Assembly (NCBI RefSeq): GCF_900156535.1 | Contig: NZ_FTNV01000001.1 | Location: 1,860,001 to 1,924,000, forward strand | Direction: 5' to 3' | DNA from: Roseovarius nanhaiticus | Lineage (GTDB): Bacteria > Pseudomonadota > Alphaproteobacteria > Rhodobacterales > Rhodobacteraceae | Length of the DNA stretch: 64,000 bases | Shown here: piece after piece, positions 1-8,253 of the stretch | Position numbering within the stretch: position 1 is the stretch's first letter | How the letters are laid out: each line of letters opens with the position of its first letter | Program-made: the position numbers and the translations under genes | Notes under the pieces: model-generated | Seen by the model: the letters and a program-made list of their open reading frames with translations, nothing else | The model's database searches: none | Told to the model about the DNA's origin: nothing

Positions 1-359
1 TCGCGGGCGCGACTATCCACCAGCTCGATTTCATGGACGAGGGCGCCGACGACAAGGTCAAGGAATGGCTGGGCGGCATGGCCGATGTGGTGATGTCCGA
101 CATGGCCGCCTCATCCTCGGGGCACAAGCAAACGGACCATCTGCGCATCATTTCGCTCTGCGAGGCGGCCGCCTATCTGGCCTTTGACGTGCTGGAAGTG
201 GGCGGTACCTTTGTGTCCAAGGTGCTAGCGGGCGGCGCCGAGGGCGAGTTGCAAAAGCTGCTCAAGCAGCGCTTTGACAAGGTGGCGAACGTCAAGCCGC
301 CTGCCTCCCGCTCGGACAGCTCCGAAAAATTCGTGGTTGCGACAGGTTTCCGCGGCTGA
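1..359 (+). CDS. rlmE: 23S rRNA (uridine-2'-O)-methyltransferase RlmE, C-terminal part
   Basis: This is the 3' end of the FtsJ/RrmJ methyltransferase that 2'-O-methylates U2552 of 23S rRNA in the A-loop, a late step of 50S assembly. The reading frame is open from the left edge of the window, so the N-terminal SAM-binding half lies outside. Visible family marks are [12 protein letters not shown] (motif IV, catalytic Asp), FVSKVLAGG (catalytic Lys) and [11 protein letters not shown] (catalytic Glu). These supply three of the four members of the K-D-K-E tetrad. The internal Met at 33 is not the start, because the family sequence continues upstream of it. A short hairpin followed by CTTTT directly after the stop may end transcription. 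Confidence 0.93.
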   Translation, partial: AGATIHQLDFMDEGADDKVKEWLGGMADVVMSDMAASSSGHKQTDHLRIISLCEAAAYLAFDVLEVGGTFVSKVLAGGAEGELQKLLKQRFDKVANVKPPASRSDSSEKFVVATGFRG

Positions 360-364
360 CTGCG

Positions 365-556
365 CTACCGCAGCTTTTGCCACGAGGCGGCGGCGCGGCG
401 GGCGACGGCGGCCAAAGTGGCGGGGTCAGGCTCGGGCTCGGCCATGATGCGCGCCAGGATGCGCCGGGCACGGCCCTGCTGGCGGATCAGTTCAAACAGT
501 CTTGCATGGCGCGCCGCGCAGATCGGTGAAGAGTGTGGAATGGCATATTGTCGCAT
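365..556 (-). CDS. small hypothetical protein, 63 aa
   Basis: A short, arginine- and alanine-rich reading frame lies antisense to the flow of its neighbours, between rlmE and the fasciclin gene. The ATG is preceded by GAGGGG at suitable spacing, and the gap would otherwise be an unusually long empty stretch for this region. No domain, signal peptide or membrane segment is visible. The protein is predicted to be basic and helical. I do not recognise it; support is limited to the ribosome-binding site and the clean frame, so it may be spurious. Confidence 0.4.
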   Translation of the reverse strand: MRQYAIPHSSPICAARHARLFELIRQQGRARRILARIMAEPEPDPATLAAVARRAAASWQKLR

Positions 557-789
557 GGTCCCCTCGCTGATGCTCGGCGCGTTTGCGCTTTCCTTATGCT
601 AGGTATCCCCTGTTAATATGGAATTAGTCGGGCCCGATCGTGGCGCGCATTTGGCGCCGCGCGTTCATACGGTCGGGACAGCTGCGCGATAACGCGCTGA
701 TCACGCAACCGTGTAGCATCCGTTTGGCCCGGCGCTGCGTAATCATCACATCGCTGATAACGGCGACATTCGTGACAGGAGAGTACAAT

Positions 790-1266
790 ATGATCCGCAG
801 AACATTCATGGCCCTTGCCGCATCGACCGCACTGGCACTGCCCGCATTCGCAGCCGACAAAGATATCGTTGATACCGCAGTCGACGCTGGCACTTTCACC
901 ACACTGGTCGCTGCCGCCGAAGCCGCAGGCCTGGTCGACACGCTGAGAGGCGACGGCCCGCTGACGGTGTTCGCCCCCACAGATGAGGCATTTGCAGCAT
1001 TGCCGGACGGCACGGTGGACGACCTGCTCAAGCCCGAGAACAAGGACAAGCTGAGCGCGATCCTGACGTATCACGTCGTTCCCGGCGCCGTCATGTCTGG
1101 TGATTTGAGCGATGGTATGACCGCCGCCACAGTCGAAGGCAGCGACGTGACCATCAAAACCGAAGGCGGCGTCATGGTGAATGAGGCCAACGTCACCAAC
1201 GCGGACATCGAAGCGTCGAACGGTGTCATTCATGTCATCGACAGCGTGCTGATGCCGTCCATGTAA
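790..1266 (+). CDS. secreted fasciclin (FAS1) domain protein
   Basis: This is a small exported FAS1-domain protein, an adhesion-type fold found in many bacterial secreted proteins. The start at 790 is set by AGGAGAG just upstream and by a signal peptide ([12 protein letters not shown] then a cleavage site near ALPAFAA). An upstream in-frame extension exists but lacks both. The mature part has the FAS1 hallmarks: [10 protein letters not shown] near the N-terminus, LTYHVVPG in the middle, and a final [13 protein letters not shown]. It is 158 residues, one FAS1 domain and little else. A strong terminator follows. A second FAS1 gene at 39021 encodes a lipoprotein version. The molecular partner is unknown. 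Confidence 0.9.
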   Translation: MIRRTFMALAASTALALPAFAADKDIVDTAVDAGTFTTLVAAAEAAGLVDTLRGDGPLTVFAPTDEAFAALPDGTVDDLLKPENKDKLSAILTYHVVPGAVMSGDLSDGMTAATVEGSDVTIKTEGGVMVNEANVTNADIEASNGVIHVIDSVLMPSM

Positions 1267-1308
1267 GCAATCGGCGCTCCGGCGTTGCTGTTTGCTAAAA
1301 GATGAAAA

Positions 1309-1339
1309 GCCGCCGAGAGCGATCTCGGCGGCGTTTTTT
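1309..1339. terminator. bidirectional rho-independent terminator
   Basis: A perfect 10-bp stem (GCCGCCGAGA with TCTCGGCGGC, loop GCGA) is followed by a T run on the plus strand. On the minus strand it is followed by a shorter T-rich stretch. It sits between the convergent fasciclin gene and the long acidic protein gene, so it can serve both. Confidence 0.85.
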
Positions 1340-1359
1340 CCGTCTTGAGGGCGCGCGCG

Positions 1360-3648
1360 TTACGCGGATTGGCGATACTCGGTCTCGTCGGTCACGGCAA
1401 AGCGCCCGCCCTTCAGTTTGCGCAGCTTGCCCGCGCGCAGAAGCTGGCCGAAGGACCTGAGGCCGTCCTCGCGAGAGAAGTCTTCGTCCTGCGCCTCGCG
1501 CAGCTTTTGCATCAGCATCGGGCGCGAGAATTGCGGCATGCCCTCGATATCGGCCATGTAGGCAGCCGCCGCCTCCAACAGTTCAGTCAGATCGCTCGCG
1601 CCCATCTGCTCGGCGAAGGCGGCAAAATCAGGCGCATCTTGCGTCGGTTTGGACTGGGATGCACCGGGATGCTGCTGTGCTGGTTGCGCACTGATATCGG
1701 CGCGGGTGATCCGGCGCGGGCGCACGGGCGCCACGTCCGTATCGATGCGCTGCTCGGCGACCAGCTTGAGCGGTGCAGGCCGCGCGGCGGGCGCCGCATT
1801 GGGCCGGGGTGTTCCGCCGCTGGCCACGGGACGTGGACGGCGCGGGCGCACAGCGGTTTGCAGGTCGTTGCGATAAGGCTGATCGTCCACGTCGGCCTGC
1901 ATCGCACCGCCTGCGCGGCGCTCGGCGCGGGTGGCGGCGACGGCGGCGCGCAGATGTTGGATCGCGCTGCGACGCTCGCTGGATTCGGGCGTGCCCAACT
2001 GGCTGTCCGCCTCCTCGAAGATGCGCGCGGCCTGCGCGTCCGAAGCGGGTGTATCAAGGCGCTTGGCCCGGGTTTTCTCCTGCTCGGCGGGGATCGCTTC
2101 GGCATCTGTGTCGGTCGCCCCCGCGCCCTCGGCATCGGATGCCTGCTCGGACTCCGTCGGTTCGGGCGCATGCTCGACCTCGGGAATGCTCGCTTCGGGC
2201 GCGCGCGCATTATGCAGCTCGGCTTCGACCTCGGCCAACTCACGCTGCAAGTCGGCTTCGGCCTCGGCGCTGAGCGGCGAGAGCGCGGCAGGCTCCATTT
2301 CTTCCTCGAAATCGCCGCCAGCCAGAGCCGCGTCCAGATCGGCGCGCTTCATCTTGATCACGCGCGCGGCAAGAGGGCGTTGGGGCGCTTCGTCGTCTTC
2401 AATGGTTTCCGGCTCGGACGCGGTTGCCTCGGCAGGGATGTCCTCGGCAGAGTCGGCCACCGGCGCGTCCTCTTTGCCGGCATCGGGCGCCATCGCATCT
2501 GCCATCAGCTGGGCCAGCGTATCGTCGCCATCAGAATCGTCGGCTTCTCCCTCATCGTCAAACGCGTCAAAAAGCACGTCTTCGTCCTGGGTCGCGGCGC
2601 GGTCGCTCTCGGCGGCGCGCAGCATCGCCTCGAGGTCGTCATCCTCGTCCTCGGCGGTCTCGGCCGTCTCTGCTGTGGCATCTCCAGCGTCATCGGTCAT
2701 GTCTGAGGTGTCATCCGTGACATCGCTGCTCAGACGCGACAAGATATCGTCATCCGACTGGGCTGCGATCTCGCTGTCCGGCTCGATTGAGGTCTGGGCT
2801 GGGATTTCGTCGGCACGCTCAGCCTGCGGCTCTGCCGCCTCGGTGATAGCCGCTTGCGGCGCGGCCTCTTCATCGGGCGTGTCCGCTTCTACCACCGGGT
2901 CGCCGTCCGCCTCCGGAGCGATGTCCTGCGCCATATCCGAAGCAAGCAGATCGTCCTCGGCATCGGCCGCTTCTGTGCTTTGGGGCTCGGCTGCTTTTTC
3001 TTCATTCGCAGGGTTCGTGTCGCTCTGGGTGTCCTCGGGCATCGGCTGAAATTCTGCTTCTCCGGCCATGAAGTCTTGGGCGTGCTCATCTTCGTCAAAG
3101 CCGGACACAGCTGTGGCACCGCCTGCGGGGGCGGCGACGGCGCGGATGCGGCGCAACTTGTCCGCGATGCTGTCGGCCTGGGCCGCGCTGGGCGCGGGGG
3201 CAGGCGCAGGCGCGGGTTTCACGGTCGCCTCGGACTCGGCGTCTTGCGCTGCAGCAGGGGCGGGAGCGGTCATTTCGGGCGTCGCGCTCCGGAAAGCATC
3301 CGCCTCTGCGGGTGCATCTTTTTCAGGCGCAGCCTGACGCGCCTTAGGCGCAGCGGGGGCAGGGGCCACAGGCTCGGCTTGGGGCAGCGATCTGGTTTCG
3401 GCCTTGAGATGAATTTTGCCATCGGTGCCATGTGCCTCGACGCGGCGCGAGATCTCGCGTTCGGCGATACGGGCGAGCATCTCGGCATCGGGGCTGGGCG
3501 GCTCGGCGCCGAAATACCTGTCATCGGCAGCCAGATCGCGGAAGTATTCGGCAATTGCCTTCATGGTATCGAACGAATCGTCAAAGCCCTCCAGCGTGCA
3601 CGAAAACGTGCCATAGGAGACCGTGAGGATCTTGCTGTTGCTGACCAT
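1360..3648 (-). CDS. long acidic protein with conserved ends, unknown function
   Basis: The product is about 762 residues. I chose the start at MVSNSKILTVSYGTF because AAAGG precedes it and the region before it looks non-coding. Three parts are visible. An ordered N-terminal domain (about residues 1-75) contains TFSCTLEGFDDSF and AIAEYFRDLAADDRYF. A very long, Ala/Glu/Asp/Pro-rich stretch (about 75-660) looks disordered. An ordered C-terminal domain (about 670-762) contains ELLEAAAAYMADIEG and RSFGQLLRAGKLRKL, and resembles a small helical module. I see no signal peptide or membrane segment, so it is probably cytoplasmic. Automatic labels such as chemotaxis protein or lipoprotein are not supported by anything I can see. 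It stands alone, divergent from thiN. Confidence 0.85.
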   Translation of the reverse strand: MVSNSKILTVSYGTFSCTLEGFDDSFDTMKAIAEYFRDLAADDRYFGAEPPSPDAEMLARIAEREISRRVEAHGTDGKIHLKAETRSLPQAEPVAPAPAAPKARQAAPEKDAPAEADAFRSATPEMTAPAPAAAQDAESEATVKPAPAPAPAPSAAQADSIADKLRRIRAVAAPAGGATAVSGFDEDEHAQDFMAGEAEFQPMPEDTQSDTNPANEEKAAEPQSTEAADAEDDLLASDMAQDIAPEADGDPVVEADTPDEEAAPQAAITEAAEPQAERADEIPAQTSIEPDSEIAAQSDDDILSRLSSDVTDDTSDMTDDAGDATAETAETAEDEDDDLEAMLRAAESDRAATQDEDVLFDAFDDEGEADDSDGDDTLAQLMADAMAPDAGKEDAPVADSAEDIPAEATASEPETIEDDEAPQRPLAARVIKMKRADLDAALAGGDFEEEMEPAALSPLSAEAEADLQRELAEVEAELHNARAPEASIPEVEHAPEPTESEQASDAEGAGATDTDAEAIPAEQEKTRAKRLDTPASDAQAARIFEEADSQLGTPESSERRSAIQHLRAAVAATRAERRAGGAMQADVDDQPYRNDLQTAVRPRRPRPVASGGTPRPNAAPAARPAPLKLVAEQRIDTDVAPVRPRRITRADISAQPAQQHPGASQSKPTQDAPDFAAFAEQMGASDLTELLEAAAAYMADIEGMPQFSRPMLMQKLREAQDEDFSREDGLRSFGQLLRAGKLRKLKGGRFAVTDETEYRQSA

Positions 3649-3795
3649 AATAAATCGCCTTTCCTTGACTGCGACGCCAATCTTTACCATGGCAGGCAAG
3701 CCCAAAGAGGCCCGATTCTGCGATCATCACCGTATCATTTCATGGCAAGATTGTGATTTGTTTCCCTCCAGCGGCTAAGTCCGGAGAAGTTTAAC

Positions 3796-4464
3796 ATGAT
3801 TGTTCACAAATCTGGTCCAATCGTCCTGATCGGCGGCGCTGCGATGCCCAAGCCCGTGCTGGAGCGGGCCTTAACCCTCTCGGTCGGCATCGTTGCGGCG
3901 GATGGCGGTGCAGGTGCGGTGCTGGCCCATGGCCGCATGCCGGACGCCGTCATCGGCGATTTCGACTCCATCACCGACGCGCAGCGCGCGGCCCTGCCGG
4001 CGGCCGTGCTGCACCCCATCCCCGAACAGGACAGTACCGACTTTGAAAAATGCCTCAGCCGCATCGACGCTCCGCTGGTTATCGGCGCAGGGTTCAGTGG
4101 CGCGCGGGTCGATCATCAACTGGCTGTTTGCAATGTGCTGGTGCGCTTTCCGGCGCGGCGCTGCGTCCTGCTGAGCGAGGACGACGTGATGTTCCTCGCG
4201 CCGCCGACCTTCGCGCTGGACCTACCCGAGGGATGCCGGGTATCGCTCTTTCCGATGGGCGCGGTCGAGGGGCGCTCGGAGGGGCTGAACTGGCCCATCG
4301 GCGGGCTGACCCTCACGCCCGACGGACAGATCGGCACATCGAACTTCGCCACAGGCCCGGTGCAGATCAGCGTGACGGCGCCGAAACTTCTGGTGATCCT
4401 GCCCGCCGCGCATCTGGAGCAGGTGGCTGGGATGCTCATGGAGAACCCCGCGCGCTGGCCCTGA
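3796..4464 (+). CDS. thiN: thiamine pyrophosphokinase
   Basis: This enzyme transfers pyrophosphate from ATP to thiamine to give the cofactor thiamine diphosphate. The family motifs are in order: VAADGGAGAVL and VIGDFDSI (Mg/nucleotide site), EQDSTDFEK (catalytic acidic patch), GARVDHQL, then the thiamine-binding half with SLFPMG, GLNWPIGG and TSNFATG. Its 222 residues are normal for the family. GGAGAAG lies upstream of the ATG. It is transcribed away from the acidic protein gene and runs into the convergent EamA gene with only three bases between the stop codons. It works as a salvage enzyme, since no thiamine biosynthesis genes are nearby. Confidence 0.93.
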   Translation: MIVHKSGPIVLIGGAAMPKPVLERALTLSVGIVAADGGAGAVLAHGRMPDAVIGDFDSITDAQRAALPAAVLHPIPEQDSTDFEKCLSRIDAPLVIGAGFSGARVDHQLAVCNVLVRFPARRCVLLSEDDVMFLAPPTFALDLPEGCRVSLFPMGAVEGRSEGLNWPIGGLTLTPDGQIGTSNFATGPVQISVTAPKLLVILPAAHLEQVAGMLMENPARWP

Positions 4465-4467
4465 ACC

Positions 4468-5415
4468 TCAAGGCTGGGGTAAGGGCCGCCGTTCCAGATG
4501 CCGCTCGCGCAGGAAAACAAAAAGACCAGAGGCCACAATCAGCGCGATACCGCAAAAGGCCATCGTGTCCGGCAGATCGCCGAAGATCCAGAAGCCGAAG
4601 GCGGTGGCGGTGACGATTTCCAGATACTGCACCGGTGCCAGCGTCGAGGCGGGCGCGAATTTCAGCGCGAAGCTGATGCAGATATGGCTGACCGTTGCTG
4701 CAAGGCCGAGCCCGACCAGCAGACACGCCTCGCGCGCGGCGGGCCATTCCGGGTCGAACTGCGCAAGGCCCGTGCCGTTCGCCGCGACCAGTACCGGCAC
4801 CGCCAAGACCAGCGCGGCGATGCCGGTATAGGCCTGCAGCGTGATGGGATGCATCCGCGTCGCCATGCGGCGCGTCAGGATCATGTAGAAGGCGAAGAGA
4901 AGTGCGGTGACCAGCGGCAGAAGCGCGGGCGCACCTACGTCCTGGAAGCTGGGGCGGATGACCAACATGGCCCCGGCAAAGCCGATCGCGCAGGCGATAT
5001 AGCGGCGCGGGCCGATCGCCTCACCCAACAGCAAGCCGCCCAGAAGCGTCAGAATGAAGGGCTCGACAAAGAAGATCGCGATGGCGTCGGCGACCGGCAT
5101 GAACTGAAGCGAGAAGAAGAAGCAGCCCGTCGCGATCAGAAGAAGCGCGGCGCGGACAAGGTGCAAACCGCTCTCGCTGCGGCCCGGCATGTGAAGCCAG
5201 CCCATCGCCCAGGCCAGCGGTGTCAGCAGAAGGGCCTGCGCGAAAAAGCGGATCGCGGCCACCTGCGCAACGGGAAGCGCGCTGCCGATCATCTTGGCAA
5301 AGCTGTCCATGATGGGCGCGGTCAGCGAGAAGGCGACCATCAGCAGGATGCCAAGCGTCACCCGCGCGGCGGGCAGGGCGGTCAGGCTGGTTGCTGGCGG
5401 CGGGGCGGCCTGCAT
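4468..5415 (-). CDS. DMT superfamily (EamA) transporter
   Basis: This is a 315-residue inner-membrane protein with ten hydrophobic segments arranged as two EamA repeats, as in drug/metabolite exporters such as RhaT/YdcZ relatives. Each half carries the usual pattern of five helices, with AIFFVEPFILTLLGG in the first and LAPVQYLEIVTA in the second. It starts seven bases after the stop of sdaA with only a weak ribosome-binding site, so it is probably translationally coupled to it. That pairing makes export of an amino acid or related metabolite plausible, but the substrate cannot be read from the sequence. Confidence 0.88.
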   Translation of the reverse strand: MQAAPPPATSLTALPAARVTLGILLMVAFSLTAPIMDSFAKMIGSALPVAQVAAIRFFAQALLLTPLAWAMGWLHMPGRSESGLHLVRAALLLIATGCFFFSLQFMPVADAIAIFFVEPFILTLLGGLLLGEAIGPRRYIACAIGFAGAMLVIRPSFQDVGAPALLPLVTALLFAFYMILTRRMATRMHPITLQAYTGIAALVLAVPVLVAANGTGLAQFDPEWPAAREACLLVGLGLAATVSHICISFALKFAPASTLAPVQYLEIVTATAFGFWIFGDLPDTMAFCGIALIVASGLFVFLRERHLERRPLPQP

Positions 5416-5422
5416 CGCGGCG

Positions 5423-6796
5423 TCAGCAGTTGGGCACGTTGACGGCGAGGCCGCCCAGCGAGGTTTCCTTGTATTTGTCCATCATGTCCGCGCCGGTCTG
5501 GCGCATCGTCTCGATGCACGCGTCGAGCGGCACGAGATGCGTTCCGTCCCCACGCATGGCAAGCGAGGCCGCCGAGACGGCCTTGATCGCGCCCAGACCG
5601 TTCCGCTCGATGCAGGGCACCTGAACGAGGCCCTTCACGGGATCGCAGGTCATCCCGAGGTGATGCTCCAGCGCAATTTCCGCGGCGTTTTCGATCTGCA
5701 TGGGCGTGCCGCCCATCACGGCGCAAAGGCCGGCGGCGCCCATCGCGGCGGCAGAGCCCACCTCGGCCTGGCAGCCCGCCTCGGCGCCCGAGATGCTGGC
5801 GTTGAACTTGACGAGGCCGCCGATGGCGGCGGCGGTCAGCAGAAAATCCTCGACATGCGCCTCGGAGGCGCCGGGATAATGGTCGAGGTAATAGCGGATC
5901 ACCGCCGGCACGACGCCCGCCGCGCCATTGGTGGGCGCGGTGACGACCTGACCGCCGGCGGCGTTTTCCTCGTTCACGGCCATGGCGTAGAGGCTCATCC
6001 AGTCGTTGATCTTGTGCGGCGCGTTCTGGTTCGTGCCCCGCTCGGCGATCAGCGCGTCGCGGATCCCCTTGGCGCGGCGCTTGACGTTCAGCCCGCCGGG
6101 CAATGTGCCGTCCGTGTTCATGCCGCGCTCGATGCAATCGTTCATCACCTGCCAGATGCGTTTCACGCCTGCGGTCATGTCAGTCTCGCCCTTGCGGGAA
6201 ATCTCGTTGGCCTTCTTCATCTGCGCGATGCTCTTGCCCGAGGTCTCGCACATCTGCAGCATTTCGGCAGCGGATTTGAACGGGTAGGGCACCGGCGCGC
6301 CCTCCTCGGTGTTGCGGCCCGCCGCCAGCTCGGCTTCGGTCATGACGAAACCGCCGCCGATGGAGAAATACGTCTCTTGCAGGATCGTGTCACCCTGACT
6401 GTCGGTCGCCATCAGGATCATGCCGTTGGCGTGGCCCGGCAGGTTGGGGCCGAAATCGAACAGGAGGTCTTCCTTTGGATTGAATTTGAGCGTGCCGAGA
6501 CCCTCGGGGCTGAGCGTGTGTGTCTCGCGGATATGCTCCATCACCTCTTCGGCGCGCGCGTGATCATAGGTCTCGGGGACAAAGCCCGCGAGGCCGAGAA
6601 TCGTGGCACGGTCCGTTGCGTGGCCGATGCCGGTGAAGGCAAGGCTGCCATGGAGCGATCCCTTGACGCCGTGGGGGGTGAAGGGTGCGGCGCGCATCTT
6701 GTCCAGAAACCGCGCGGCGGCGACCATCGGCCCCATCGTGTGCGACGAGGACGGGCCGATGCCGACCTTGAACATGTCGAAGACGGATAGGAACAT
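5423..6796 (-). CDS. sdaA: L-serine ammonia-lyase, iron-sulfur type
   Basis: It deaminates L-serine to pyruvate and ammonia using a [4Fe-4S] cluster. The 457-residue single-chain form has the N-terminal beta domain (VGIGPSSSHTMGPM) followed by the catalytic alpha domain. The cluster-binding cysteines are visible in GAEAGCQAEVGSAAAMGAAG, in GMTCDPVKG and in VQVPCIERN. The start has a strong ribosome-binding site (CCAAGGAGGC). It leads a two-gene unit with the EamA exporter. A likely role is serine catabolism fed by glycine/one-carbon flux from the demethylating enzymes elsewhere in the window, which is an inference. Confidence 0.95.
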   Translation of the reverse strand: MFLSVFDMFKVGIGPSSSHTMGPMVAAARFLDKMRAAPFTPHGVKGSLHGSLAFTGIGHATDRATILGLAGFVPETYDHARAEEVMEHIRETHTLSPEGLGTLKFNPKEDLLFDFGPNLPGHANGMILMATDSQGDTILQETYFSIGGGFVMTEAELAAGRNTEEGAPVPYPFKSAAEMLQMCETSGKSIAQMKKANEISRKGETDMTAGVKRIWQVMNDCIERGMNTDGTLPGGLNVKRRAKGIRDALIAERGTNQNAPHKINDWMSLYAMAVNEENAAGGQVVTAPTNGAAGVVPAVIRYYLDHYPGASEAHVEDFLLTAAAIGGLVKFNASISGAEAGCQAEVGSAAAMGAAGLCAVMGGTPMQIENAAEIALEHHLGMTCDPVKGLVQVPCIERNGLGAIKAVSAASLAMRGDGTHLVPLDACIETMRQTGADMMDKYKETSLGGLAVNVPNC

Positions 6797-6895
6797 GGCG
6801 GCCTCCTTGGGAGCGTTGCGGATTGCGGACCTTGTGACAGCCTACGCGCAGGCAGCCTATACCGAAAGCGACATGCGCGGGCGGTCTTGTGTCAT

Positions 6896-6981
6896 CGGCG
6901 GAAAAGGGGCTTTGCCCCTCGGCTGGGGGTTTCTGCGCAACCCTCCGCCTCACCCCAGGATATTTTCAGCAAGAAGAAAGA
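6896..6981. repeat. probable dispersed Rhodobacteraceae intergenic element
   Basis: The gap between codA and sdaA carries a GGGGC-TTT-GCCCC hairpin (6906-6918), a second G-rich patch, then CCCCAGGATATTTTCAGCA followed by an AAGAAGAAA tail. From general familiarity, this order (small GC hairpin next to a CCAGGATATTTT-type AT-rich box with an AAGAAGAA tail) resembles a short element scattered between genes in many Rhodobacteraceae genomes. Only one copy is in this window, so the repeat status is recalled, not shown. It may act as a 3' stabiliser or terminator for codA. Confidence 0.4.
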
Positions 6982-8253
6982 TCAGGTGCGGTGGCGGCGG
7001 CGGGTGCTGGCGGAGCGGCCCGGCAGGCTGAGCTGCGCATCCATGCGGGGAGTGCGGGCGATGACGCGGCCCTTGGCGATGACGCAAATGCGTGCGGCGC
7101 GCAGGCGCAGCGCCTCGGTGGGGGTGGCAGCGTCGAGGACGACCAGCGAGGCGTCAGCACCCTCGTGGAGGCCATAGTTTTCGAGCCCCATGATCTGCGC
7201 GTTGTCCTCCGTTACCATGCGGAAACAGCGCGCCATCTCCTCGGGCGAGGACATTTGCGCGATGTGCAGGCCCATGAAGGCGACGTCCAGCATATCGGCG
7301 GTGCCCAAGGGATACCACGGATCGAGCACGCAGTCCTGCCCCCAGCCGACCGTGATGCCGTGGGCCTGCATCTCCTTGACCCGCGTCATGCCGCGCCGCT
7401 TGGGGAAGGTATCGTGGCGGCCCTGGATCATGATGTTGATCAGCGGGTTGGGCACTGCCGAGACGCCCGCCTCGGCAATGAGGGGGAGGAGCTTCGAGAC
7501 GTAGTAATTGTCCATCGAATGCATTGAGGTCAGGTGGCTGCCATTGACACGGCCCTGAAGGCCGAGGCGCTGGGTCTCGTATGCCAGCGTCTCGATATGG
7601 CGGCTCATGGGATCGTCCGTCTCGTCGCAATGCATGTCCACGCGCAGGCCGCGCGTGGCGGCGATCTCGCACAGCTCGCGGACCGAGGCGGCGCCATCGG
7701 CCATCGTGCGTTCAAAATGGGGAATGCCGCCGACGACATCGACGCCCATGTCGAGCGCGCGAAGCGTGTTCTCGCGCGCGGTCGGGTCGCGGTAAAGGCC
7801 ATCCTGCGGGAAGGCGACGAGCTGAAGGTCGATGTAATCCTTGACCTGCTCGCGCACCTTCAGCATGGCGCGCGCGCCCTTGAGCGTGTCGTCGCAGGTG
7901 TCCACATGGCTGCGGATCGCCAGAAGGCCCATCGATGCGGCCCAGTCGCAATAGGTGAGCGCGCGCTCGACCATCTGCTCTTCGGTCATGACCTCCTTCA
8001 GCTCGCTCCAGAGGCCGATGCCTTCGAGCAGAGTGCCAGAGGCATTGATGCGCGGCTGGCCGTAGCTGAGCGTCGCGTCGAGGTGAAAATGCGGATCGAC
8101 GAAGGGCGGCGCGACCAGATCGCCGGCAGCGTCGATGACCTCGCCGGCCTCGGCGTCCAGTTGGCCGATGGCTTTGATGCGGTCCTTTTCGATCCCGATA
8201 TCGGCGACGCGGCCATCGGGCAAAGTGCCGCCTTTCACGAGAATATCGAACAT
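6982..8253 (-). CDS. codA: cytosine deaminase-type amidohydrolase
   Basis: This is a 423-residue member of the amidohydrolase superfamily, close to E. coli CodA, which deaminates cytosine to uracil; isoguanine or related rings are alternatives. Metal-site residues are visible: HFHLD near the N-terminus, MHCDET in the middle, SHLTSMHS, and GWGQDCVLDPWYPLG with the catalytic Asp. The stretches GRHDTFPKRRGMTRVKEM and DPWYPLG are particularly CodA-like. The true start is the ATG at 8253; the preceding in-frame TTG is less likely. It overlaps the stop of the upstream permease (TGATG), so it is the last gene of the BMP transporter operon and probably acts on the imported nucleobase. Confidence 0.9.
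   Translation of the reverse strand: MFDILVKGGTLPDGRVADIGIEKDRIKAIGQLDAEAGEVIDAAGDLVAPPFVDPHFHLDATLSYGQPRINASGTLLEGIGLWSELKEVMTEEQMVERALTYCDWAASMGLLAIRSHVDTCDDTLKGARAMLKVREQVKDYIDLQLVAFPQDGLYRDPTARENTLRALDMGVDVVGGIPHFERTMADGAASVRELCEIAATRGLRVDMHCDETDDPMSRHIETLAYETQRLGLQGRVNGSHLTSMHSMDNYYVSKLLPLIAEAGVSAVPNPLINIMIQGRHDTFPKRRGMTRVKEMQAHGITVGWGQDCVLDPWYPLGTADMLDVAFMGLHIAQMSSPEEMARCFRMVTEDNAQIMGLENYGLHEGADASLVVLDAATPTEALRLRAARICVIAKGRVIARTPRMDAQLSLPGRSASTRRRHRT

Noticed and set aside
1931-3049. Serine-rich plus-strand frame of 372 residues
   Set aside because: It is antisense to the disordered Glu/Asp/Ala region of the acidic protein, which automatically yields Ser-rich text.
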